A program made the position numbers and the translations under genes. This document shows positions 47,101 through 56,569 of a stretch of 64,000 bases of DNA, in pieces. The stretch is from assembly GCF_010015585.1 (NCBI RefSeq), contig NW_022985069.1:1364428-1428427 (forward strand), read 5' to 3'. The notes beneath the pieces were generated by a model, which did not search any database, was not told the origin of the DNA, and saw only the letters and a list, made by a program, of their open reading frames with translations. The DNA comes from Eremomyces bilateralis CBS 781.70 (Eukaryota > Ascomycota > Dothideomycetes > Eremomycetales > Eremomycetaceae). Every line of letters begins with the position of its first letter. Positions within the stretch are counted from its first letter, which is position 1.

Positions 47101-48904
47101 CCATCGAATCGGACTCCCCGTTCCAACAGTGCTGAAAGCTGCATGGTGCTGCATGGATCGGCATAGTTTGTGGCTGTGCGCCACCAAATATATCCCCAGA
47201 AAAAGAGGCAATCTTTTCAATGCGCAAATGAACTGCCGCATCTCCGAGCGTCTGGCGATCAACTCGATTCTTTGATATTGACCATGGATGAGTCAAACGA
47301 TACCCACGTCCTAAAGGTTGTGGCGTGGTGGAGCATTACAAAATCTCCGAGAAATGGCATAGCTCGTCTCGACTTGCCTTATGATCGCCCACGACATGGT
47401 AACGGGCGCTTAGAGGCGAAGGCACCTGTTCCAGAATCCTGACTCACTTCACTCTGGGTTTGCTTCGGCGGAATTCTGATCTGCAATCGCGGGCGCGAAT
47501 GCAAGAGATAAACACTTGATCTGGTCCGGAACGGGAGGGTATGATCCCACGGGTAAGGCGTGTTGCTCGATGGACAAACCAGCTTTCTCATCGTCGAGTC
47601 TTTCTCCTCTTCTCTGGCCGCTAGCGGCAAAGGACGGAAGTTAGGACAAGCCGACCACGGAAGGGTTTCAAGACAGACCACCATGAGGGATAATCGCGAA
47701 CGACTAAGGGCCAACCATCACCATTTGATCCAGGATACGGGAATATTAGCACCCTTCCCACACCCCCCCCTCTTCTGGCGATTGGGTCCCAATGCAAACC
47801 CTGGCCGCATGATAAGTTTATCATGTGACGTCGAAGTGGTGTGCTCATGTTCCTTTTCTTGTCGAGTTGCAGATGATTATTTGTTTTGGCGTTGTGATGT
47901 GATTTCGGGTGTGCCAGAGACTGTTGGGAAGCATCATTGAAGGGATTCCAAGGCTCCCTTGACAAGCTCAACATCTTGGGCAAGCACGGTATTCCTAATG
48001 TGATTCGAAGGACGCGATAACGGCATGCAGATACCGAGAGACTGGCAGGCAGTTGTTCGGCCGGAGAATCGAAGTTATGGCCATGACCCGGCTCACGCGA
48101 TCCTGGATAGAGATGGGTTTGTTCAGTCCCCGGTCGTTGACGTGATTGAATAGACTATTGCTCTGTTTTGTCGCAGTCGATAATGTTTTCTAGGGAAGTA
48201 AGTACGCAGTTGAAACTACAATATTCACTGCTCCTGGTTAGTATGGGCACTGCAGCTGACGATAACAGGTTTCCCACTTCAGATTGGGTATATGCCTGTC
48301 GTTACCCAAACGGACGAAAAAATGGAAATGCTCAATAGCCGCCAGGAGTTGGAACCAAGGCAGACTATGAACCGTAGTCTCCTTCCTAAGATATGACCTT
48401 GTAACAAGTTAGTCTCGAGCTAGAAGGCACATGACAGCATGCCGATCCGTCTTAAATCTCCGAAAGCGACATTGACGCCCTGCACCATTCACTGATTATT
48501 CTGCGGAATGGCGACCATCTTGGATATGGCGAAGGTCGAGACTCTCCTACTTTTGATAAAGTAACAATGACTACGGAACGGTGCTCTACGATGATGGTAG
48601 AGGACTGATGCAAGAGAGGAAAGATGGACAGTTGCTTTTCACTGATGCTGTGAACGGGCGTTAACCGTATGGGAAGGGCTTGGTCAACCTGTGAATATAG
48701 GTACGATCACAAATGACATGAACCTTTCACGTGTTGTCAAACTGGGAAAGTTATCATCATCGAAATGAGTTTTAAATATCTTCTAAGCATCCCCTCACCA
48801 TCGTACCAAATTATCTTCCTATTTTCTTGACGACACTGGGTCAAACAGCCCTCTACTCCCCCTTCTATTACGAAGAACCAAGCCACCGAAGGGTTCAAGG
48901 TCAC
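44107..48904. other. Gene-poor stretch of about 4.8 kb
   Basis: No gene, RNA gene or transposon could be supported. Open frames are under about 140 codons, occur on both strands over the same bases and lack recognisable motifs. The first few hundred bases should hold the promoter of the large gene at 44106. Confidence 0.45.
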
Positions 48905-49017
48905 AATAGCACCCAACTCAATAGCACCCAACACAATAACACCCAACATAATAGCACCAAACATAATAGCACCAAACATAATAGCACCAAACACAATAGC
49001 ACCCAACTCAATGGCAC
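48905..49017. repeat. 15-base minisatellite, about 7.5 copies
   Basis: Tandem copies of AATAGCACCMAACWY, where M is A or C, with small variations between copies. The unit length is five codons, and frames stay open through it on both strands (NSTKH-like repeats on plus, GAIMF-like on minus). It ends about 50 bases before the start of the IFI6-like gene. I read it as a non-coding minisatellite. Confidence 0.9.
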
Positions 49018-49065
49018 TTTGCTTCATCAGCTGCAGTGACCTACCAAACATGGTGGAACCCATTG

Positions 49066-49635
49066 ATGAAGAAAAGAGAGAGGAAGACACCAGTGGGGCC
49101 AGAAAATATCTGTGTCCACATTGCTTCTACCCCGAAAGAGGCTGCCCGCGAAGTGCTAAAGCAGATAATGATGACTCCCGCGAATGACCTGAAGCTGAAA
49201 GCCAACCTTGGCAATATAGTATGCAGTTATAGGTGGCGGAAAGGCATACCCAAACATATTCTCACTGGCCTGGCTGAGATGATCAATATTAGCTGTTCCA
49301 TGGGGGAGGCGGTGAAGATGGCTCTCGAGAAAGCAGCGGCTGAAGCATATGAGTTTGCAATGGAGCCTCCGACCTATTTCTCCATTCTGACCCTCGGCGT
49401 TTTGGCTATCCTCACTCCTTGGATCATTGAAATTTTGGGCTTTGGCGAGTTGGGACTGATTGAGGGTAAGCAACGCACTAGTCTGTACTTTCGACCCCAC
49501 GACATACTGACTGATTGATCAGGAAGCTTTATCGCAGCGTGGCAGTTCTAATGTTCCGGTTTTGCGCCTCGAGGAGCACTCTTCCAATACTTTCAAAGAC
49601 TCGGAATGGTATGGAAGGAGCCGCAGTGGAAGTGA
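49066..49635 (+). pseudogene. IFI6/IFI27-like membrane protein gene, apparently decayed
   Basis: Exon 1 (49066-49465) codes a helical segment (GLAEMINISCSMGEAVKMAL) and a membrane segment (FSILTLGVLAILTPWIIEIL), followed by GFGELGLIEG. Exon 2 starts at 49523 and continues GSFIAAWQF, as in fungal IFI6-like proteins. An in-frame TAA at 49549-49551 then cuts the protein. The sequence after it still reads as the family tail in the same frame, with RGALFQYFQRLGMVW, up to a stop at 49633-49635. So the intron and frame are intact but one nonsense codon splits the gene. The start of exon 1 is also uncertain. Either it is a recent pseudogene or the truncated form is still used. The family's role in fungi is unknown. 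Confidence 0.6.
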
Positions 49636-50251
49636 CACGCACACCAGGCCCTTGAGGTATATCCAGCCTCTTTATCAAACTTACAAGCATTTGCAATCCT
49701 GACCGCCAATATTATAGCAAATCAAACCGATTACATGATGGAATCGTCGGAGGGATCAACCTGAATGGGGGTAGAGGCTATGAAGTGTACCTATGCAGCT
49801 ATCTGATAACCCAGTCGATCTTAGGGTTAAAAGACGGCCATAATTCACAGTGGACAAATGGAAATCTCGATATGAAATACCGAAGCTTGCCTTATAAGTA
49901 CCTCCCTCACTACAATGATAGCCATATTACGATCAATTTCCGAACACTTACTACTACGCTTCCCCATCTCTCAGACACTGATAGAAAGCAATGTAACGAA
50001 TTGATTCCTTGACATATCAGCACTTGAAAAATATCTCTATCCATTGACTATCACGATTATGATGTAACAAGCGTTAGAGTACTATTATTACCCGGACTTA
50101 TCAAATGACGGGCGGTCAAGGTAATTATTCTGCTCAGGGGTAATATATCGCCGAGTCATACTAGAGGTATTCGATGCTACGAGGATACATACTCGCACCC
50201 TTCCTAATTCCTAACCCAGCCCCTGCCCGTAATTCCTTCACAACAACAATA
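49636..50251. other. Spacer between the IFI6-like and dehydrogenase genes
   Basis: About 600 bases, fairly AT-rich. A 75-codon frame at 49785-50012 shows no family signature. No gene seen. Confidence 0.4.
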
Positions 50252-51406
50252 TCAGTATTTGTGCGATATTAAAATCTTGATGTGGTCGTCCTTTTTGTTG
50301 ACCAATTCGCTAAACGCCTTTGGCGCGTCTTCTAGGGAGATCCGGCTTGTTACCATTGACTTAACATTAAAGCTTCCCTTGGCGAATTCATTGACCACCT
50401 CTCCAAAGTCTTTGTCATCATATGCTAAGGTGCATTTTAGGGTGATTTCCTTGAGAATCCAGTGCATAAATGGAGGGACGATCTAAGTGGCAAGTTAGTT
50501 CAGCTCTTGTCAAGTGGCTCGGGTAGCTCACTGGTTTTGCAGCAACGTTGATAAAAAGACCTCTGTTGCGTAACGCATCCATTGCAGCATCCACTCCAGG
50601 CTGGGCTCCAGAGCAGTCGAAGGCAACATCCACTCCGACACCCTTGGTCAGCGCTCTGCATTCGTCGGGTACACTCTGAGTAATCGGGTCAAGCACAACA
50701 TCAGCGATTGTTCTGTTCTGCGCCTGTCTTGTCGCAGTCGGCTCAGAAACGATGACCTTGTCCGCCCTAAAATGCTTCAGACAATGGACCATAGCGATTC
50801 CTACGGGGCCGCCACCAATAATGAGGACAGTCTTGCCCTTGAAATCGGGCAGGTCCGCCTGCTTCGCTGCGTGCCAAGCAACAGCCAACGGCTCAATGAG
50901 AGCGGCGTATTCCAACGGAACAGAGTCTGGAAGAGGATAGCACATTTTCTCATCTACCGTGACAAACTCTGAGAACCCTCCGCCTCCACCGGACAGTCCG
51001 TGGAAGCCAAACTGGTGGCAGTTGTTCGTGGCCGACGACTGACATCTGGTGCATGACCCGCAGTAAATCCGTGGATCGACCATTACGGCTTGCCCTTCTT
51101 TTAGTGAAGAATTGGCGGGAGCTTCCTTGACTCGTCCGCAGAACTCATGCCCCATCGTGACTGGCAGTGTCTCTCCTGTCAGCGGATGGGGTCTTCCAGG
51201 GACTGGGACTGCCACCGGCCCTATACTCTGTCAGTGTTGTTCAATATTCTGAATAAGATCCAGGTACCCATCGTGAATTCCGCCAGGTCGCTCCCACATA
51301 CGCCGCAGTTCTCGATTTCAATCAGGACTTCGCCATCCTTTCGCACAGGCTTCGAGACGTCAACCACTCTGATATCACCCTTCCCAAAGAATTGCGCCGC
51401 TCTCAT
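50252..51406 (-). CDS. Zinc-dependent alcohol dehydrogenase, (R,R)-butanediol dehydrogenase type
   Basis: Medium-chain NAD(P)-dependent dehydrogenase that oxidises a secondary alcohol or diol. Three exons (51406-51268, 51220-50532, 50482-50252) code for 352 residues, the usual length. Catalytic zinc ligands are in NCGVCGSD and MGHEFCGRV. The structural zinc lobe has four Cys in CGSCTRCQSSATNNC. FHGLSGGGGGFSEF and IEPLAVAWHA are the features that point to butanediol dehydrogenase rather than sorbitol or arabinitol enzymes. The nucleotide-binding glycines are in VLIIGGGPVGIA. Substrate choice is an inference from these motifs. A strong signal for peroxisomes or mitochondria is absent, so it is probably cytosolic. 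Confidence 0.9.
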
Positions 51407-53269
51407 TCTGTCTTGTCAGTCCCTACAGTCTTCTATCTAGTATTGAAGAAGCGGGATGACTGTGGTCACTGAAAATATCGAGGCCGAATGCTAATATAAA
51501 AGGTGGTTGTTGCAAACAGCGTGAGAGTTTTCGGTTCTCTTTTCCTCCCTTCCACGGTTCCACCACATGGCATCCGGGGACACTTTTATTACTTTATTCG
51601 GAAGTTGCGGAGCCCCGCATCGTCAGGGACAACCGAACAGACAACCTAAATCACTCCGCAGCGGTAACTTACTTGTACCGACAAGGATAGTAAGAGCGGC
51701 GGGAACCAACATGGAGCACGCGGGGTAGCTCAGTATTACCAGTAACCTGATACCGACGCTTGGGTACATTCACACCCACACCACGCATGCAGCTACATGT
51801 ATTGGTGTAAATTGTAATGTCTAGTCTTGCACTGATCCCTAAGCTCGCCAATTCTGACGGTTAACGATATCCTTGGGCCATTGGATTGGTCGGAATTGAT
51901 CGGGCTGAAGCATACCTCCTGGACTTAAAAAACACTCGATCGTTATTTCAGTTCCTCTCTCGAGATAAAGAATCGCCGCAATGCTTAGGTATCTGTGGGT
52001 TGATACCAGGTCCCGATTGACTACACTGGAGAAGCACACCAAGGGCGCAGTGCCGTCGATCTCGTCCCTGGATGGACCATTAATGAGACCCGAATCTGCT
52101 CTCAGATGCAAACAATGCGGAAGTTCGGGGATTGACCTTGAATGATTGAAAAACCGATGCCACGGTCAAGGATCACCATCTCCGACTCGCATGATTTTGC
52201 GAACCTGCAGATTTGGATATAAACGGGTTCCTGGAGTTGTTCTCGTTCCCCGTGTCAAGCCCTCGTTTCCTTAGTTTTCCTTTTTATAGTTTTTCTTTTA
52301 TTTTCGGAAGCTTTCCAGTTCAAAGTCTGTCAACAATGTTATTGATTTACTTCAGTTTATTCCCGAAATTCCCGTGTTGTTACACTCATTACGTTCAGTT
52401 AAGAAGAGATAATGCTGGTCGGCACTCGGCCGATGTACAAGAATCCAAACAAATTACAGGCTAGTAAGGTCGAACATTTCACAGCGGCTGTCGTGGCTCA
52501 CTCGTACTGGGTTTCCAATACCATGCTTCGTCTTCAAACGCCACGGCAGGTTCCCGTTGGTGGGAAGTGCGATTCTGGGAGTATTATTACTCCTTCCTGC
52601 ATCGTATTGTCGAACGAAGCCGGCATACACATTTTCACTTCTCGTGGGGAGAAGAAATATACTCTTAACCACTATTGGTTTCCATCGTGATGTGCTTGTT
52701 GGTCCGGCAAGAATAGCATCGAGGACTCTGGGAAGTCGGTGATCTAGGATGTTTCCCGACTGCTGCAAGGCGACACGGAAAGAGCAAGGGTTTGAGCAAC
52801 TCGGGATACATAACGGAGTTGCGAGGAAATTATGGATCATTGGGGATTGCGTCTTAACAATCTCTCAAAAATGGGAGGATGTGTTTTTGGAGTTCTGGGA
52901 TGTGCAAGTGTCCTGAGCGTGTACTCACTTCCCTCAGACGACACACTGTATGGCGGAAATTGCTTCGAAGACTAATTGTTGCTTTATTAAATTTAAATTG
53001 ACTTACGGGGGATGAACTGCTATAGATTACATCCAGTTTGGTTAGATAGGTTCGTACATTTTGAACCATATAACTGCCTGGGCTGGATTTATTTGTTAAC
53101 GCTACAGTACCACCACCGTCGTCTACTGCAGGTGTCCCTATATTGCGGATATGTATCTCGTGTCTTCACACATACTCTGACTTGCAAAGCTGATGGATGT
53201 ATTTATAACTCCCTTGCAATATACGCAAAGTATTACTTTGCATTGTGGCGCCACAGGCATTGAAACCTA
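51407..53269. other. Gene-free spacer of about 1.9 kb
   Basis: Holds the dehydrogenase promoter at its left end and the 3' flank of the cutinase gene at its right end. Open frames such as 52454-52840 (minus) have no recognisable signature. Several T-rich tracts occur around 52270-52330. Confidence 0.4.
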
Positions 53270-54187
53270 TCACTGCGCTGCCCCAGGTGGGATGACGCTC
53301 CCAGCCAACGAAGTATCCAACTTAAAATCGAAATTCGCCAACGCTGCCGTAACGCTCTGCCTATCCGTCCCTGTCAATCCAATCGGCTTCACCACCGTTC
53401 CGTCCGGGTACTTCGACTTCCAGTTCGCCGGCGGCCAGCTTCGATCCGTCAAAAACTTCGCCGAATCTCCGAGCTGAGGGAGAGCCTTCAAGGTCTTCGC
53501 CCCCGCGGCGGGTGCGGGTTTCCCAGCGAGGAACTTTGCGGTGATATACTGCGCCGCCACCACGTGCAGCACGTTGTCCTCCGCGCCGTAGAGCATGTGC
53601 CCCGACGTACCTCGCCCGCCGCATGCTTGGTCGGCGGGATCGCAGGTGTTGATGACGCGGTCGGCGTACGCGGCGGGCCAGCCGATGGCGGTGAGTGGGT
53701 CACCGAACATGGCGAGGGCGAGGATCCGATCCGCGTAGTCGGGCAGGAGCTGGATTGCGCCGTGAGCGATGTCTGCGCCCTGGCTATACCCCGATATACC
53801 GAATAGCATGTCGGGGCACTGCTGTGACCGCTGACGGATCCTCGCAACCAGGTTGTTCACGCCGGTTTGCGGGCTCTGCGGCAGTTGGAAGCTCGCTGGA
53901 AAGACAAGACCGATGACGTTGACACGGTTGCCGAGTCGCTGGACGAGTTGATTCTTCAAGTTGGGCCCGAGACGGGAGCCGAGGGAGGCCGGTTCGGTGG
54001 TGCCGCGGCCGTGGATCCATTCGAGGGCAAAGCATTCAGCGCGATCAGCCGTCGTGGGGCCGGAGTTGCTGGCGCCCGGTTCCAGAGAGGAGGATGGGAG
54101 GCCGAGGAGCGCGCCGAGATCGAATTGGGGTGCCGCGAGGGAAGGAATGGCAGTGCCTAAGACGGCCAATGCTAGGATCGACCGCAT
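53270..54187 (-). CDS. Secreted cutinase-like esterase (carbohydrate esterase family 5)
   Basis: Single-exon gene of 305 residues. A signal peptide is visible (MRSILALAVLGTAIPSLAA). The alpha/beta hydrolase nucleophile is S135 in GYSQGA. The likely catalytic Asp is D183 in TCDPADQACGG and the His is H197 a short way on, matching the Ser-Asp-His order of cutinases and acetylxylan esterases. Cysteines near residues 52, 124, 182 and 189 fit the two conserved disulfides. The chain continues about 80-100 residues beyond a usual cutinase core, with a conserved-looking PPANWKSKYPDGT tract, so it is a long-tail member. It may cut cutin, suberin or polyester bonds; the exact substrate cannot be told. 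Confidence 0.88.
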   Translation of the reverse strand: MRSILALAVLGTAIPSLAAPQFDLGALLGLPSSSLEPGASNSGPTTADRAECFALEWIHGRGTTEPASLGSRLGPNLKNQLVQRLGNRVNVIGLVFPASFQLPQSPQTGVNNLVARIRQRSQQCPDMLFGISGYSQGADIAHGAIQLLPDYADRILALAMFGDPLTAIGWPAAYADRVINTCDPADQACGGRGTSGHMLYGAEDNVLHVVAAQYITAKFLAGKPAPAAGAKTLKALPQLGDSAKFLTDRSWPPANWKSKYPDGTVVKPIGLTGTDRQSVTAALANFDFKLDTSLAGSVIPPGAAQ

Positions 54188-54806
54188 GATAGATGTTTGG
54201 AGGTTATGGACAGAAGAACGGTGCCCTTGAAGAAGAATAAAACGAGTGACTGGAAGGGAAGAAGGGAGTTTCGCTCAAATAGACGCAAAATAGAAACAGA
54301 AACAGCACTTATAGACGTCTTTGCAGCTCAACTTACAACACCGATGTTTGAGGTCAAAATTAATGATGTCAAACCGAGCATTCTACGGCAAAGAAAACCG
54401 GCATGTTATCAATTCTGATTCGATCAACAATGAAACGGCAGGATTGGTTACTCGGTAGACTTCCGAGGGTTAGATATAGGCGGCTGTCGGAGCCCTAAAT
54501 GAATGTCCAGGTAGGTAGATGGAAACAAATGAATTTGAGAAAGATAGATCGAGGCTAATGAACAATCGACTGGGAAATATACGCGTCCAAGAGGCTTGAA
54601 GATTAACCTGGGGTAGTTAATTAGGGCTGGATTTGCAAGGATCCTAACTCGGATTCGTTCGCGTCTGAAATAGATGTATGCGATCCACCAGTAGGCAAAT
54701 AATTCGGCAGATGTTCCGTAATTGCCGTAAGCTGCTATTCAACAAGTATTTTAATTATAGAAGACCCGCTCTCGTAAGTGGTGAAACTTTGGATTAGTTG
54801 ATTCCT
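54188..54806. promoter_or_regulatory. Cutinase promoter region
   Basis: About 620 bases between the cutinase start and the isomerase stop, both on the minus strand. It must hold the 3' flank of the isomerase and the promoter of the cutinase gene. AT-rich in its middle. No gene or clear TATA box seen. Confidence 0.35.
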
Positions 54807-55874
54807 TTAGATTTTAGATCCGCGTTTGGCTATTCACCCAGTCAGTTTGCGAACACATGACACCGAGTATCTTGGAAAGGAGGGATATGGCCACTTACAT
54901 TCCAAAAGCTTCTTCTTGGCCGCAAATCTCGCGGCCGGCGCATCCTCGACGAACCTCTCGGACAACGCATCCATCGCGTTGGTGACGGCCACAATCCTCC
55001 CATCCCTCAGCGGCGCATTTTGCAACCTCTTCATCTCTATCATGCTCTTCCCATCATTGACATCCAGCTGATCCTCCAAGAACTTCACCACGTGGGCATG
55101 GAAGCCCTCCTTCGGGAAGATGCGGTTTACCATTCCCCACTGCTCCATCTCCTGCACGGTCACTTGCCGTCCGAACATGAGGAAATCGTTCGCCCGGTGC
55201 ACACCGATGTGCTGTGAAAACCCGATCGCGCTTCCGTTCTCGGGAACAAGGCCGAGTGCGGAGAAAGGGACCTGCATATATGCACCCTCGGCGGCGAGGA
55301 CGATGTCGGCGAAACCTTGGACCCAAGCGGCACCTCCGCCGACGCCGGGGCCGTTCATAGCGAGGACGAAAACCTTCTTATGGTCGATGATGGATCGGAG
55401 GAGTTCATAAGCTTGATTCTGTTAGCGTCCACTTAGTCGTACTGGAGCCACAATGGTCGTTTACTGGGGAGGAAGCCCTGAAGAAAAGAGAGCTTCTTCT
55501 CGTGAAGGCTGTTGAATTGCTGGGGCGTGCCGGTGCCATGGGCTAAAAGAGGTAAGTTAATATGCTCTTCCCGTATATGAATAACTTGGTTACCCTTCAC
55601 ATCTGCGCCGGAGGAGAAGAAACGTCCCTCGCCAGTGAGTACTGTAAAGACAGTGTCCGGATGCTCATTGAGCTCCCGGATGGCACCAACAGTGTCTTGG
55701 ATCAGGTTTCCACCAAACGAGTTAAGGGCTTTAGGGCGATTGAACTGCCATATGTCAGATCGGTTACATGTCCATTCTAGCAGTAGTAAACGAGAGGCAT
55801 TCGCGGACCTTGATGATACCAATCTGGCCCTTGATTTCCACAATAATATCGGTGTACTTGTTCTTGAAAGTCAT
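54807..55874 (-). CDS. Peroxisomal enoyl-CoA isomerase/hydratase (ECI1-like)
   Basis: Crotonase-fold enzyme, most like delta3,delta2-enoyl-CoA isomerase, which lets unsaturated fatty acids enter beta-oxidation. Five exons (55874-55809, 55744-55594, 55542-55465, 55411-54899, 54829-54807) code for 276 residues. Signatures: IIKFNRPKALNSF, the oxyanion-hole tract RFFSSGADVK, VLAMNGPGVGGGAAW and FSALGLVPENGS with a Glu in the isomerase position. The last exon of 23 bases supplies the end SKRGSKI, and SKI is a type 1 peroxisomal signal. If the last intron is kept, the protein would end in KLTG without the signal. Intron 3 needs an AAG acceptor (55412-55414 on plus), since the nearby CAG leads to a stop. 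Confidence 0.88.
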
Positions 55875-56569
55875 CTTGAATCAAAATATAAAGAACTAGG
55901 ACTGTATAGTACAAGCGTTTCTCACAACAGGAAGGTTCACAAGACACAGCACTCTCAAATGGTTGCAGAAGGATAGCCAAAGATGTAAGATAGTCAGTAG
56001 AATTGGTCCCAATATTGAATGCGCCAGCAAATAGTTAAAGATATTTGAGTTATCCAAAGCTTGAAGATTGAGAAATGGGAATGGAAACCCCGCGTAAGCT
56101 ACAGCCAGATTCGGGGCCAATACACGTTCCCGTCGGCTTGGAGCCGGAGTGTGGAGATGTGCAAAACCGAGAGAGAGCCGAGGACTAAGGAGCATATTAA
56201 TGGAGTCAGCCAAAGACCCCACCGGCCACCAGTCATCACGAGCGTAGCGGGTTGCTTCAGTGGTCGAGTCAATACATATCCTCCTTTGCCCTCTGATTGG
56301 CTAGTCAGGGGTTTGTGAACTTAAACTACGTGACTTCCTCTCTACTACTCTTCCTGATCTACAACCCTCCTTGGTCTTGTTCGATAACTATTTTAGCTAA
56401 ATTGATATTACTTTCATTTGAAGGCAATTGAACTTGTTGTTGTCGAGGCATCGCGAAAAAAACGGTGATAATCGTTATTTCGGTGGTGAAGTGGCTAACT
56501 CGGTGGTTTGGCTAGCTCGGTGGTAGATTTCCTACGTTATTAACTACTGATCACTTTATTATTACTCCC
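55875..56569. other. Spacer between the isomerase and Helitron
   Basis: About 700 bases. The left end should hold the isomerase promoter. The stretch near 56490-56530 has a short near-repeat (CGGTGG..GGCTA). The left end of the Helitron could lie here but cannot be fixed. Confidence 0.4.

Noticed and set aside
48827-49039. 70-codon plus-strand frame through the minisatellite
   Set aside because: Most of it is the repeat itself, and frames are open on both strands through the repeat, so openness is not evidence of coding.
51715-51790. tRNA-like start (GGGGTAGCTCAGT)
   Set aside because: No anticodon arm, T-loop or acceptor pairing follows.
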